64,000 bases of DNA. Origin: Lachnospiraceae bacterium UBA4364 (GTDB taxonomy: Bacteria; Bacillota; Clostridia; Lachnospirales; Lachnospiraceae). The translations under genes were made by a program, and so were the position numbers. Every line of letters starts with the position of its first letter. Position 1 is the first letter of the stretch. The stretch covers positions 1 to 64,000 of the forward strand of contig DGSK01000037.1 of NCBI GenBank assembly GCA_002393955.1, in the 5' to 3' direction. Positions 15,516 through 24,072 of this stretch are shown here, in pieces. Under the pieces are notes generated by a model. That model was not told the origin of the DNA. It did not search any database and saw only the letters and a list, made by a program, of their open reading frames with translations.

Positions 15516-15550
15516 AAACGGCATCCGGGGAGAGTGAAAGGATGCCGTTT
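15516..15550. terminator. Intrinsic terminator, probably bidirectional
   Basis: An 11-bp perfect stem AAACGGCATCC / GGATGCCGTTT with A-rich and T-rich flanks. It ends the GIY-YIG group and lies downstream of the minus-strand SRAP remnant. Confidence 0.7.
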
Positions 15551-15637
15551 CTGTGTAAAGGATTTTATTGAGTTACGGTAGTATTATACATCAAATTTTA
15601 TTATGCATGTGGCTTTGTATAAATCGTTATTTTAAAT

Positions 15638-16127
15638 TCATTCAGATGGATCAGTCTTTTGTCCGTCATCTGCCTTTTCTATGATCATATCGGATAATGC
15701 GTAGGGCAGGACTTCTTCGGGTTTTGAATAGGGGTTGATCCAATCATCGATCCTGTCTTCGGGAAGCATGAGGGGCATCCTGTCATGGATCCCTGCTCAG
15801 TTCCACATTCGGCTCCTTGGTGAGGATCACAAAGACAGGATAGCCGTCTTCGATGCGATACAGTCCACAGAGCCAGGTCATGGTGCAGCCTGCTGGCTGG
15901 ATGGCGAACTTGTCCCCGGTCTTTACTTTTCCGTCGGAGCTTCTCAGGTGCTGCCATTCAAAGTAGTAGGAAGCCGGTATGATGCATCTGCGGGACTGCC
16001 AGGCATCTTTGAAAGTTGGCTTTTCCCCGGCGGTCTCAACTCGTGCGTTAAAGAGCGTCCGTTTGTTGTCTTTAGCAAGGAATAACGTAAAAAGCATACC
16101 GGATTCACAAATCAACACTTTTTGCAA
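15638..16127 (-). pseudogene. SRAP (YedK/HMCES-type) protein gene, frameshifted and 5'-truncated
   Basis: Minus-strand pieces match the abasic-site shielding/SOS-associated family: FNARVETAGEKPTFKD, RRCIIPASYYFEW, then, in another frame, HDRMPLMLPEDRIDDW. One extra base near 15790 (GGGATCC where GGATCC would keep the frame) separates the two and creates an early stop after ELSRDP. The N-terminal part with the essential Cys2 is missing; homology begins only at FLAKDNKRTLFNAR, next to the inverted-repeat relic at 16113-16179, which probably marks the event that removed the 5' end. Non-functional. Confidence 0.8.
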
Positions 16128-16179
16128 AACGTGTCGGGGCCCTAGGGCATGAAATCAATACATTTCGCAAAAAGTGTTG
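16113..16179. repeat. 67-bp element with 13-bp perfect terminal inverted repeats
   Basis: CAACACTTTTTGC (16113-16125) and GCAAAAAGTGTTG (16167-16179) are exact reverse complements around a 41-base core. It abuts the broken 5' end of the SRAP gene and precedes the promoter region of the next gene. It may be an IS-end remnant or MITE; because T-rich sequence follows, a terminator is an alternative. Confidence 0.7.
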
Positions 16180-16301
16180 TTCTTTTTTCACACTTATTTT
16201 CCTATAATGACATCAAGCTCAAAACAGAGAGCGAAAAAATGAAGATAGAGAGAAAAAGGTAAATGAGCAAAACAAATATAATGTATAACAGGAGAAGCAT
16301 A

Positions 16302-17816
16302 ATGACTGAAAATAAGAATGTAGAAACAATACTTAAGAATGGTGACAAGGCTTTGTCTGGAATGCCTTATTTATACAGATCCAAGGGCCTTCCAAGTGAG
16401 GTTTATGATGTCAGGATGAGGGAAGGCATAAATGGTGAACTTCTGAAACTGGCGATAGCAGACACTGTCATCAGATACCCTTACTTTGGCGTCAGATTCA
16501 TAGAAAAAGATGGAGATTTCTATGCGGTAAGGAATGAAATGGAGCTTGAGGCGTATCACAAAGATGGATTTATCCCACTGGGCGGACATAGTAACAACTA
16601 TCATCTCATGGGAGTTACATATTGGGAAAAGAGCCTTAAACTCTCCTTTCATCACGGACTTACAGATGGAAGAGGTGCAAAGACATTTCTCGAGACATTG
16701 CTCAGATTCTACAGTGATTATAAAAATGCTGACATGGGTGAATATGAGCAGATAAGAGAAGAACACCACTTGCTTGCATCTGAACTATCGGTAGCCGAAC
16801 TTACTGATCCGTGTGAAAAGAAGTACGAGCTAAATGGAAAAAGCATGAAGATTGAAGGCCTGTCCGACAAGGGATATAAGCTTCCTGAAACAAAGAATAA
16901 AGATGATCATAGGCGTTATGAGATCAGTTTTTCACAGAAGCAGTTTATGGATGCCTGCAAGAGCATCGGCGCATCTCCGATCACATATCTGAGCATACTG
17001 ATGAGCAGAGGGATAAAAGAGATTTCTTTAGACTGTGATAAGACTATAGTAAGTAATTTCCCTATGGACGCAAGACATATATTAGGTTGTGATGACACCT
17101 TCAAAAACTGTGTTAAGAGTATGACTCTGCCTTACGGAAGAGAAGAGGAGAACCTTTCAGACAGTGAAATAGCTGCGAAATATAAAAGGCTTCTCAATGC
17201 CCAGAAAGAGCATGATCACTGTGCAAAGGAATTTAATAATATCAATATGCTTCTGAGTGTCATAGGACATTTTCATTCATTTGCAGGAAGACAGAAACTC
17301 CTTGGATTCATGGAAAATCTTGCGCTGGACACTTATCTTATAAGTTACATAGGTCAGTTTGATATGCCGGGTGAACTTGTGGATGAGGTACACCTGTATT
17401 CAAACTGTTCAAGCGGTCTTGTGCTCAATATGACATGTCAGAGTGGGAAATTTATCATTGATCTGACACAGGATTTTGCGACCGACAAATATGTAAATGC
17501 ACTTAGGAAGCAGTTTAAAAAGGCAGGAATAGACCTGGTAGTATCTGATGAAATCATATTTGAAACACCATTTGATGAACTCTCAGAAATCATTACATCA
17601 CCGGCAAACGCTGGAGAACAGGTAAGAGACTGGCTTGATAAGTTTGCTGCTGCTGCAAAGGCTTCATCGCAGGCAGCAAAGGAACGTGCAGAAGCAGCCA
17701 GAAATATGGGGCCTCAGATTACTGCGCTATATTATGACACTGCATCAGGCACAATGAAGAGCTTTGATCCAACTAGGAGGATATATACTGGAACTCTATT
17801 ATACCATATCCGGTGA
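16302..17816 (+). CDS. Condensation-superfamily acyltransferase-like protein
   Basis: A 504-residue protein with the HHxxTDG motif (FHHGLTDGRGAK), the catalytic-His signature of the CoA-dependent acyltransferase/NRPS condensation superfamily, and an overall order like stand-alone alcohol or sugar acetyltransferases. The ATG at 16302 has AGGAGAAG in front and is preferred over one at 16263. No carrier-protein or adenylation domain is adjacent, so a free-standing acyltransferase is more likely than a peptide synthetase part. The last about 60 residues are an Ala-rich helix plus an unusual ending. A TATAAT at 16203-16208 may serve as its promoter. Acceptor unknown. Confidence 0.65.
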   Translation: MTENKNVETILKNGDKALSGMPYLYRSKGLPSEVYDVRMREGINGELLKLAIADTVIRYPYFGVRFIEKDGDFYAVRNEMELEAYHKDGFIPLGGHSNNYHLMGVTYWEKSLKLSFHHGLTDGRGAKTFLETLLRFYSDYKNADMGEYEQIREEHHLLASELSVAELTDPCEKKYELNGKSMKIEGLSDKGYKLPETKNKDDHRRYEISFSQKQFMDACKSIGASPITYLSILMSRGIKEISLDCDKTIVSNFPMDARHILGCDDTFKNCVKSMTLPYGREEENLSDSEIAAKYKRLLNAQKEHDHCAKEFNNINMLLSVIGHFHSFAGRQKLLGFMENLALDTYLISYIGQFDMPGELVDEVHLYSNCSSGLVLNMTCQSGKFIIDLTQDFATDKYVNALRKQFKKAGIDLVVSDEIIFETPFDELSEIITSPANAGEQVRDWLDKFAAAAKASSQAAKERAEAARNMGPQITALYYDTASGTMKSFDPTRRIYTGTLLYHIR

Positions 17817-17866
17817 GGAGTTATTTGATTTTTTGCAACAAAAAATGCCGTAATCATGCGGCTTGT

Positions 17867-17883
17867 GGCGTTTCATAAACGCC
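17867..17883 (+). terminator. Weak hairpin between acyltransferase and lipoprotein genes
   Basis: GGCGTTT / AAACGCC with a three-base loop, followed by TAATTTAT rather than a proper T run. It could be a weak terminator or a processing site. Confidence 0.35.
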
Positions 17884-17915
17884 TAATTTATGAAAATGAA
17901 AAAGGAGAAAACGTT

Positions 17916-18317
17916 ATGAAATCCATGCGAAAATCAACATTTGTGGTATTGAGTACCATCTTACTAACTGCCTGTGGGTCGGTACAACTACATGGCGACT
18001 ATGACAGTCCCCAGGCGGCGATAGAGGATTTTGATGCGAATTATGCGGAAGCTATTTCGGAACATCAGTCATACAGTGATGAAATGGCAGGAAAAACAGT
18101 CGTAGTCAAAGCGACCGGGGATTCTGACGAGAGTAATTTGGATAACAAATTTTTTATCATTTATTCTAAGGGTGACATAGAAGTTCAGCTTTGGGATGTC
18201 GATCATGCACAGTTTAGTGACGGAAAGGATTATTTGTTGACGATCGAACATATTGATAAGATCCAGACAGGCGGGATAAAACAGTATCATATTGTTTGTG
18301 ACGCTATAGAGCAGTGA
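17916..18317 (+). CDS. Small lipoprotein of unknown function
   Basis: A 133-residue protein with a lipoprotein signal: basic start, hydrophobic stretch and lipobox LTAC, with the lipidated Cys near residue 20. The mature part is acidic and contains a region reading GKTVVVKATGDSDES that may form a small beta-barrel; no family is recognised. The ATG at 17916 follows AGGAGAA. Likely anchored outside the membrane. Methyltransferase debris follows immediately, so its transcription unit ends here. Confidence 0.65.
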   Translation: MKSMRKSTFVVLSTILLTACGSVQLHGDYDSPQAAIEDFDANYAEAISEHQSYSDEMAGKTVVVKATGDSDESNLDNKFFIIYSKGDIEVQLWDVDHAQFSDGKDYLLTIEHIDKIQTGGIKQYHIVCDAIEQ

Positions 18318-18318
18318 C

Positions 18319-18495
18319 CCTGCGCCAGGATTATTTTCCAGAGGTGAAAATCCGAAAGCACTTAAGTCGAAGTTTTCGGACAAAGAAATAATCACTGTAT
18401 GCGGGTCAAATTTTGATGTTCCTTTTGGAGTAGAAGTATTTGATGCAGCTGTTTCAGTTGAGTCTTTACATCATTTTTCCAAGGAGTGTAAATAA
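18319..18495 (+). pseudogene. Class I methyltransferase remnant
   Basis: A start-less frame reads KFSDKEIITVCGSNFDVPFG, then FDAAVSVESLHHFSKE. This is the acidic-loop and post-motif region of SAM-dependent methyltransferases (usual form LPF.D.SFDAV.S..SLHHF). The SAM-binding glycine motif and the rest are absent. Debris of a lost gene. Confidence 0.55.
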
Positions 18496-18594
18496 ATGAG
18501 ATATGAAGAATCACTAGCACAGTTGAAAGAAATACTGAGCAAGGAGTTCATGAATACATACGGACTGGATCATGTAGATAAGGAATACCCTTGA
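18496..18594 (+). other. Short frame following the methyltransferase remnant
   Basis: A 32-codon frame starts at an ATG touching the previous stop (TAAATG) and reads MRYEESLAQLKEILSKEF before ending at 18594. It probably continues the decayed region; an expressed peptide is possible but unsupported. Between 18595 and 18741 I see nothing coding. Confidence 0.25.
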
Positions 18595-18741
18595 CATGAT
18601 GTTCTGTTGACAGTATATTAAATTTTGTAGTGAAGATTCTGTGATTTCTTTTTTTTCAATGACTGTTCAGTCGAGATTCACAGGCAATGAAGATAGGTGG
18701 AGACTGCAGGCAGCCGGGGCGGTAGCAGGGATATAAAAAAC

Positions 18742-18861
18742 ATGCTAAAATATCTTCAGGACAGCAGGGATGATATGGCCGTGGATGAAGCCACCCGGGA
18801 GCTGGACCGCTATGTGGACAGTATCAAGAGCAACAGCGTGCTTAAAGGAGACTATATATAA
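18742..18861 (+). pseudogene. Rpn / PD-(D/E)XK transposase fragment (internal piece)
   Basis: A 39-codon frame reads MLKYLQDSRDDMAVDEATRE, then LDRYVDSIKSNSVLKGDY. It resembles the segment of Rpn-type transposases just before the glycine-rich tail. It has neither nuclease core nor tail. This is the fourth relic of this gene type in 10 kb. Confidence 0.5.
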
Positions 18862-18915
18862 GATTCCTTAAATTATGATATATGATTGCCGGAGGGTGAA
18901 AATTGGGGGAAGAAG

Positions 18916-19488
18916 ATGAAGAAAATAGCGGTTTTGATATCAACCATACTTACGGTGGCGGTATGCACCGCTTGTGGAAATAAGGCACCGAAGGAATGGT
19001 ATAAAGATACAATTGCATATTATCAGGACGGGATCAGCAAAGGTTGGGATAAGGTGGAGCCGGAGGACTACAAATTAACCGGAGCTGTGAAAGTGGAGGC
19101 GTATGTTGTTGGTGCGGATGGAAAAAAGAGTACATCCGGGGTGACTGTGACCGACGGCACGGATAGTGGCGGTAAACTCGGATATCTACTCAAAGACCTG
19201 GATGGAGATGGGGTAGATGAATTGTTGATCGGCTTGATCAATGATGCTCCACAGACTCAGTTTTCAGATGTGATCGTTTGGAACAGCGATCTAGGCGCGA
19301 CACATGTAATGGGAGGCAGCAGCGATCATTATATTTATCTTTATAATGATGGAACATTGATTTCAGAGTCTTTCTTCGGTGGTACAATGGATGCAATGAA
19401 ATATTCTTCGGAGGACAATGCATTTGTGGATGCCGGCACAGGCAGTCTCACCTCTGCGGGAAAATTCGAACTTACCCCATTTCAATAA
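18916..19488 (+). CDS. Lipoprotein with EF-hand-like motif
   Basis: A 190-residue secreted lipoprotein: signal peptide with lipobox VCTAC (Cys near 19), then a mature part with DLDGDGVDELLIG, a calcium-binding EF-hand/dockerin-type loop of the kind found in surface and repeat proteins, followed by beta-rich sequence (YIYLYNDGTLI). The ATG at 18916 is placed after GGGGGAAG; an upstream TTG in frame is less likely. Overall fold and function unknown. Its 3' end meets the relic of a CXXC-type gene coming from the other strand. Confidence 0.7.
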   Translation: MKKIAVLISTILTVAVCTACGNKAPKEWYKDTIAYYQDGISKGWDKVEPEDYKLTGAVKVEAYVVGADGKKSTSGVTVTDGTDSGGKLGYLLKDLDGDGVDELLIGLINDAPQTQFSDVIVWNSDLGATHVMGGSSDHYIYLYNDGTLISESFFGGTMDAMKYSSEDNAFVDAGTGSLTSAGKFELTPFQ

Positions 19489-19526
19489 AACGCCCAGCTC
19501 TTTCCGAACCGGCTTAGGGTAAAGAA

Positions 19527-19616
19527 GCACAATCTCCATCTCGCCGCGGTACAGGCCGAAAGCGAGAAAGGCTGCAGCAAGGAGCGGTGACGATATTGAA
19601 ATGATGAGATGTTTTT
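19527..19616 (-). pseudogene. CD1871A-like small membrane protein, N-terminal fragment
   Basis: Directly after the serpin-thioredoxin gene on the minus strand a frame reads KKHLIISISSPLL, then AFLAFGLYRGEMEIVL. This resembles the membrane segment of the CD1871A family of CXXC-containing small proteins, which usually sit beside TlpA-like thioredoxins and 4Fe-4S membrane proteins. The family's C-terminal Cys motif is missing, and the A-run near 19607-19613 throws the start (ATG overlapping the serpin stop) out of frame. Probably the decayed second gene of a redox operon. Confidence 0.4.
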
Positions 19617-19621
19617 TTCTG

Positions 19622-21484
19622 TCATTTAATAGTACTCAGCAGTTTCTCGACCTCACGCTTATAAGCATCCACATCGGCACCGTACACTGTGCTGCCTACC
19701 ACATTGCCCTCTCTGTCTATGAAGTAAGTGGTGGGAACGGCTGAAATCTCACCCATCAGTTTTAATAATCCGTCTTTCGGGATGAGATTTGTATAAGCGA
19801 CTCCGGTATCTTTTACTATGCTCTGCGCCTCACTGATGTAATAGGAGTCATTTTCATTTTGTATATCACAGACTATGCCTATTATATTTACATTGGAGGG
19901 CATGGACTCATACCACTCCTGGAGCTCCGGCATTTCCACTATACAGTAGTAGCAGAAGGTTCCCCATACATTTACAACAGTGACATCATATTGTGAGAAG
20001 ATATCATCGTTTACTGTATTTCCGTATATGTCTTTGGTTTCGAATGCAAATCTGGGATCGGCCGGCTCAAAATCGGCTGCGGGCTCCGTTGTTTCATCAC
20101 TGACTGCGGGGTTGCTGTCATTCTCAGTCGAAGCCTCATCGGTTTCTTCATCCGCAGTATGAGCTTCAATCTGTTCAGCCATGCCGTCAACGCTGTTTAC
20201 AGTACCGATGAAAACAGGTACTCCGTTTTCTGTGTCTACTATGGCATAGGCAAAGGGGCGGTCGAGGTAGACTTCCTTGTAGTCTATGCAATTCTCTTTC
20301 ATTTCCACTGCTGTTGCAGCTGCGGCTTTTGTACCGTTCCGGTCAAGCTCGATATGTGTCTTGTGAATGACTCTTGATATGAACAGATTGTTATCCTTTA
20401 ATTCAGCGATATTTGAAAAATCTGCATCCGCAGAGGAAAAGGCGGTATTAATGCCCATATCTTTAAGAGTGTCGTTCATCAGATATTCGTAATCGTAGGT
20501 GAACTCAGGGATTATGGTACGGACTTCACCACCTTCTGTCTTACTGTCATAGAATTCACGATAGTCATCGGCAGTGAAATCTGCCATGAAGTCATTGGCG
20601 TTTATTCTCTCCTTGGGAAGTATTGCAAGGAAAGCATATTCATTGCCGTCGTAAGGCTTCATGAATCCCACAGCCTTATCGGATTCAAAGTATATACTGC
20701 CTGTTTCAGCAAGATAGAGTGCGTCCTCGCTTTTTCCGTCAGCATTTGTGAAATCATTTTCATGGACCTGATCATCCTCATACTTTACAGCCCATTCACC
20801 GTCGAACGCTATTGCGTTTACCAGGACTGCCGCAGAGAGCGGATCGAGATCCCGGATGATGGTGGGGATCATGTGGTCTGTGTTGTCATCAACCCAGCCG
20901 TTGATCTCATTTACGGTATCCGGACCGAAGGCTGATTCATTTATTTCAGAGTGGTATTTGCTTCCGGCGTAATCTGTGAAATCCTTATTAATTTTTCCAT
21001 TCAGAATATCGGAATTAAGCCAAATGGAATTGGCGGAGCGTAGTTTTACTCCTTTTGCATTATTGAGCCGGTCCTGATAATCGATGGCAAAATGCTGGAC
21101 TTCCATTGGCATGTCAGGCTCCGTGCCTTTCAGCAGACCGCTCATCTCCTCCAGTGTGTTGCCCCTTGCACCTGATGCGGTCATTTCCAATGCAATGAAT
21201 GCTGAGGAAGGGGAGATCATTATATTTTCTGTTTTATCTCCATTAGCCACAGTTTTCCTGCAAAGGTCAAAGGAATACTCAAGGTATGCATCCCGTAAGC
21301 TGTCTTCATCATATGGTGTATTTGTGACATTATCGAATTCTATGGCAGCTCCTGTGCCTTTTTCAGATAAAGAAGATCCAGCAGTTGAAGTATTCAGATT
21401 TTCCGAAGTTATATTCGAACAGCTGATGGCGCAGAGTCCTAGGCCTGCGAAAAGAAGCAGAGCAGTAATTTTCTTATTCTTCAT
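19622..21484 (-). CDS. Lipoprotein fusing a serpin to a TlpA-type thioredoxin
   Basis: A 620-residue extracytoplasmic protein. Residues 1-22 are a lipoprotein signal (lipobox AISC, Cys22). Residues about 55-432 form a serpin, a suicide protease inhibitor: NIMISPSSAFIALEM, LVNAIAF, the inhibitory hinge GTKAAAATA (384-392), a reactive loop around 393-406 containing Cys399, and DRPFAYAI. An acidic Glu/Thr/Asp linker (about 435-470) leads to a thioredoxin/TlpA domain (about 473-620) with the redox pair C511-Y-Y-C514 in WGTFCYYC and the cis-Pro loop VPTTYF (Pro584). The frame is continuous, so the fusion is real in this sequence. Followed by a CD1871A-like relic. Target protease and redox partner unknown. 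Confidence 0.88.
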   Translation of the reverse strand: MKNKKITALLLFAGLGLCAISCSNITSENLNTSTAGSSLSEKGTGAAIEFDNVTNTPYDEDSLRDAYLEYSFDLCRKTVANGDKTENIMISPSSAFIALEMTASGARGNTLEEMSGLLKGTEPDMPMEVQHFAIDYQDRLNNAKGVKLRSANSIWLNSDILNGKINKDFTDYAGSKYHSEINESAFGPDTVNEINGWVDDNTDHMIPTIIRDLDPLSAAVLVNAIAFDGEWAVKYEDDQVHENDFTNADGKSEDALYLAETGSIYFESDKAVGFMKPYDGNEYAFLAILPKERINANDFMADFTADDYREFYDSKTEGGEVRTIIPEFTYDYEYLMNDTLKDMGINTAFSSADADFSNIAELKDNNLFISRVIHKTHIELDRNGTKAAAATAVEMKENCIDYKEVYLDRPFAYAIVDTENGVPVFIGTVNSVDGMAEQIEAHTADEETDEASTENDSNPAVSDETTEPAADFEPADPRFAFETKDIYGNTVNDDIFSQYDVTVVNVWGTFCYYCIVEMPELQEWYESMPSNVNIIGIVCDIQNENDSYYISEAQSIVKDTGVAYTNLIPKDGLLKLMGEISAVPTTYFIDREGNVVGSTVYGADVDAYKREVEKLLSTIK

Positions 21485-21554
21485 AAATGTTCCTCTCTCG
21501 TATCGCTATATGAAATATACTGATCAGATTTTCGGAAATCATTTTTATACCGGA

Positions 21555-22328
21555 TTATTTCATGCTGTTAAGCCAGGTCCAAAAAGCCGGTGTGTTAAAT
21601 GGACCTCTGGTGTTATTTTTTTGGGAAGTATATTTTGTTTTATTTGAGATCAGATAGTACTGCAGCCTTTTCCCTTTAAGCGGACCCTCTGTTACTACAT
21701 TGTTTCCGTTAAATATAGTCTTGCCGTTATCATTGTATCTGGGGCTGGTGGTTGACCATTCACCATTATAATAGTACCAGGGCTTGGCATCCTCCGTTTC
21801 TATGTATACGGCATAAAAAATGGTAAATTTGTCAAAATCTTCAGTCTGCTCTGTGGGACCGTCTTCATTTTTCTTGTTGATTGTAGTCTTGTCCTGATTG
21901 CTGCCTACGGCTACCATGAAAAAATAGGGTGCCGTATCACCGGTAACACCTGCCATGGAGAGGATATCCTGGCCAAACTCGTTATATACTACATCCATGT
22001 CTCCATTGTTGCTTATTTCCTTGAGGTTTTCGCCGGTAACAACGGAATGGTCTGTCGCGATATTTCCATTAGACGCATATAATTCGACAAATTTCGCCTG
22101 AGCGGCATCTTTGCAAACTTTTGCTGCGGTCAGGTATCTTTCATTCCTTGCCTTTTCAATATATCCGATCAGAGTGGGTATCAGTATTGCTGCCAGTATG
22201 GCCAGTATGATCAGCACCGCTATGAGCTCCACCAGTGTAAAGCCTTTATCATTTTTTTTATTTGTTTTTTCATTCATAATTGTAAAAAAGTTTTTTTTTA
22301 TAAAAGATTCTTTAATAAAAGATTTCAT
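21555..22328 (-). CDS. Type IV pilin-like prepilin
   Basis: A 257-residue protein with a class III signal: a basic 29-residue leader ending in Gly, then FTLVELIAVLIILAILAAI, the typical N-methylated hydrophobic helix with Glu at +5. The first ATG (22328) has a strong GGGGGGAG ribosome binding site, giving an unusually long leader; a second ATG at 22277 would leave 12 residues. The globular part is rich in Tyr/Asn and ends FWTWLNSMK. No pilus ATPase, prepilin peptidase or second pilin is nearby, so assembly proteins must be elsewhere or this is an orphan. Confidence 0.85.
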   Translation of the reverse strand: MKSFIKESFIKKNFFTIMNEKTNKKNDKGFTLVELIAVLIILAILAAILIPTLIGYIEKARNERYLTAAKVCKDAAQAKFVELYASNGNIATDHSVVTGENLKEISNNGDMDVVYNEFGQDILSMAGVTGDTAPYFFMVAVGSNQDKTTINKKNEDGPTEQTEDFDKFTIFYAVYIETEDAKPWYYYNGEWSTTSPRYNDNGKTIFNGNNVVTEGPLKGKRLQYYLISNKTKYTSQKNNTRGPFNTPAFWTWLNSMK

Positions 22329-22560
22329 AGTACAACTCCCCCCATGAAGATTTCATATCTGCAATATCTATATAGTATATCGGATTGTCCTGACTATATT
22401 TTAACTTAAAGTATATCGTAATCAGCCGATAATATCAAATATGATGGTTTGTTTCGTACTGTCTATATATGTTATAATATTTAATTACTTTAATATTTTT
22501 AGTTCGGTGCAAGAGTGGTGATGTATAGGAGGAGCTTTGGCCCAAGGAAGAGGGGAGTTA

Positions 22561-23907
22561 ATGATGCAGGAGTGGATAGCAGTCGTGGATGATGATGCCC
22601 TGTGCCTTACAAATGCAAGAAAACTGCTGAATTCACGGGGAATGAAAGTATCCTGTATGAGATCCGGTAAAGATATGCTTAAGTTTATGGAAAAGAATGA
22701 GCCGGATCTTATACTTCTGGACATTATGATGCCGGAAATGGATGGCTTTGAGGCTTTGAAGCGTCTCAGGGAGTATGAGAAGAATCAGGACAGGCTCCCG
22801 ACACCTGTGATCTTTCTTACCGGCGATGAAGATGCGGAGACGGAAAAGCGGGGACTGTCGGAAGGCGCATCGGATTTTATAAGAAAGCCTTTTGACAGAG
22901 AGATACTGGTCAGCCGCATAAGCAATATTGTTAAGAACAGCAGGATGCTCGAGGACCTGGCTGAAGAAGCTTCTACAGACAAGCTTACCGGATTTTTAAA
23001 CAAGAGCAGCGGAACGGAAAAGATTTCAGCTCTATGTGAGAAAAATACAGGGGCACTTATGGTGCTTGATATTGACAGCTTTAAGCTGGTAAATGATCTT
23101 TATGGACATGATATGGGAGACCGGGTGCTGGGTGCATTTGCCGATATCGTGCGACGCAGTATCAGGGAGAATGACATTGCCAGCAGGATAGGCGGAGATG
23201 AGTTTATGCTCTTCCTGGATGGCGTGGTTGAAATAAGCAGCATAGAGGCGCTGGTAAACCGGCTAAACGTCCTGCTGACCGCCGAAGCCGAAAAACTTAT
23301 GGGGGAGGAGTTCGGCATTCCCCTTGGAATATCTGTCGGTGTGGTTTTGGTGCCTGAGTTCGGTACGGATTATTCTGTACTCTTCCAGTATGCCGACAGC
23401 AGTATGTACAGGGTAAAGCAGGGGGGAAAACACGGATATGAAGTATACAGTTCGCAGATAGAGGATACAGAGGATTCTGACAGTGATCTGGGCAGGGAAC
23501 TGATACGCGTGACACGGCTCGTTGAAGAACGGGGGGCAGGCATGGGTGCCATGGTACTGGGGCAGGATGCTTTTTCGGCCAATTACCGTTTAATGATCCG
23601 TTTCCTAAAAAGATTTAAGTCAAAAGCCTGCAAGCTGCTTTTTGCCATTGATGCAAAATGCGGAGAAACACCGCTTTCGGATGCGGTCATGTGCTTTGAA
23701 GAAATCCTGAGGGAACATCTGCGGAGAACGGATATAATTTTTCAGAGCAGACAGAACCGTTTCTTTCTGCTACTGCCGGAAATGGAACAGGAAGCTGTAG
23801 AAGCAGCAGTAGGACGCGTTATGGCCGAGTGGGAGCAGACGGAGTATTCTGCATACTGCGAGGTAAGGTATATAGCTGAAACCATTGATTATAACGAGCA
23901 AAAATGA
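22561..23907 (+). CDS. Response-regulator diguanylate cyclase (REC-GGDEF)
   Basis: A cytoplasmic protein of about 448 residues that should make cyclic di-GMP when its receiver domain is phosphorylated. REC (about 1-120) shows the acidic DDD pair, the phosphoacceptor Asp in LLDIMMPEMDG and the Lys in RKPFD. GGDEF (about 150-300) has the intact motif RIGGDEFM. A C-terminal third of about 140 residues has no family I recognise; it resembles a degenerate cyclase-like fold. AGGGGAG lies just before ATGATG (22561/22564); a TTG at 22537 behind AGGAGGAG is an alternative start. The cognate histidine kinase is not in the window. Confidence 0.88.
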   Translation: MMQEWIAVVDDDALCLTNARKLLNSRGMKVSCMRSGKDMLKFMEKNEPDLILLDIMMPEMDGFEALKRLREYEKNQDRLPTPVIFLTGDEDAETEKRGLSEGASDFIRKPFDREILVSRISNIVKNSRMLEDLAEEASTDKLTGFLNKSSGTEKISALCEKNTGALMVLDIDSFKLVNDLYGHDMGDRVLGAFADIVRRSIRENDIASRIGGDEFMLFLDGVVEISSIEALVNRLNVLLTAEAEKLMGEEFGIPLGISVGVVLVPEFGTDYSVLFQYADSSMYRVKQGGKHGYEVYSSQIEDTEDSDSDLGRELIRVTRLVEERGAGMGAMVLGQDAFSANYRLMIRFLKRFKSKACKLLFAIDAKCGETPLSDAVMCFEEILREHLRRTDIIFQSRQNRFFLLLPEMEQEAVEAAVGRVMAEWEQTEYSAYCEVRYIAETIDYNEQK

Positions 23908-23945
23908 AAATCCGAAGTGATATCTGATCGGATCCGGGGAGGTGG

Positions 23946-23990
23946 GGAAAACGATTTCCACTTGAATTTTAGCGTGATTCCTACTAAAAT
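23946..23990 (+). promoter_or_regulatory. Operator and promoter of the glycogen-locus LacI gene
   Basis: The operator-like GGAAAACGATTTCC (23946-23959) shares the core AAAACGATTT with the site before scrA. It is followed by TTGAAT (23962-23967), 17 bases, and TAAAAT (23985-23990). The layout suggests control by the product of this lacI gene or a CcpA-like regulator. Confidence 0.6.
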
Positions 23991-24072
23991 GTCTAGGTGC
24001 CAAAAACAACGGCTGCCACAGGTCGTGCAGGACAGAAACAAAGATTAGATCAGATTTTCTCGGGGTTTTGGA

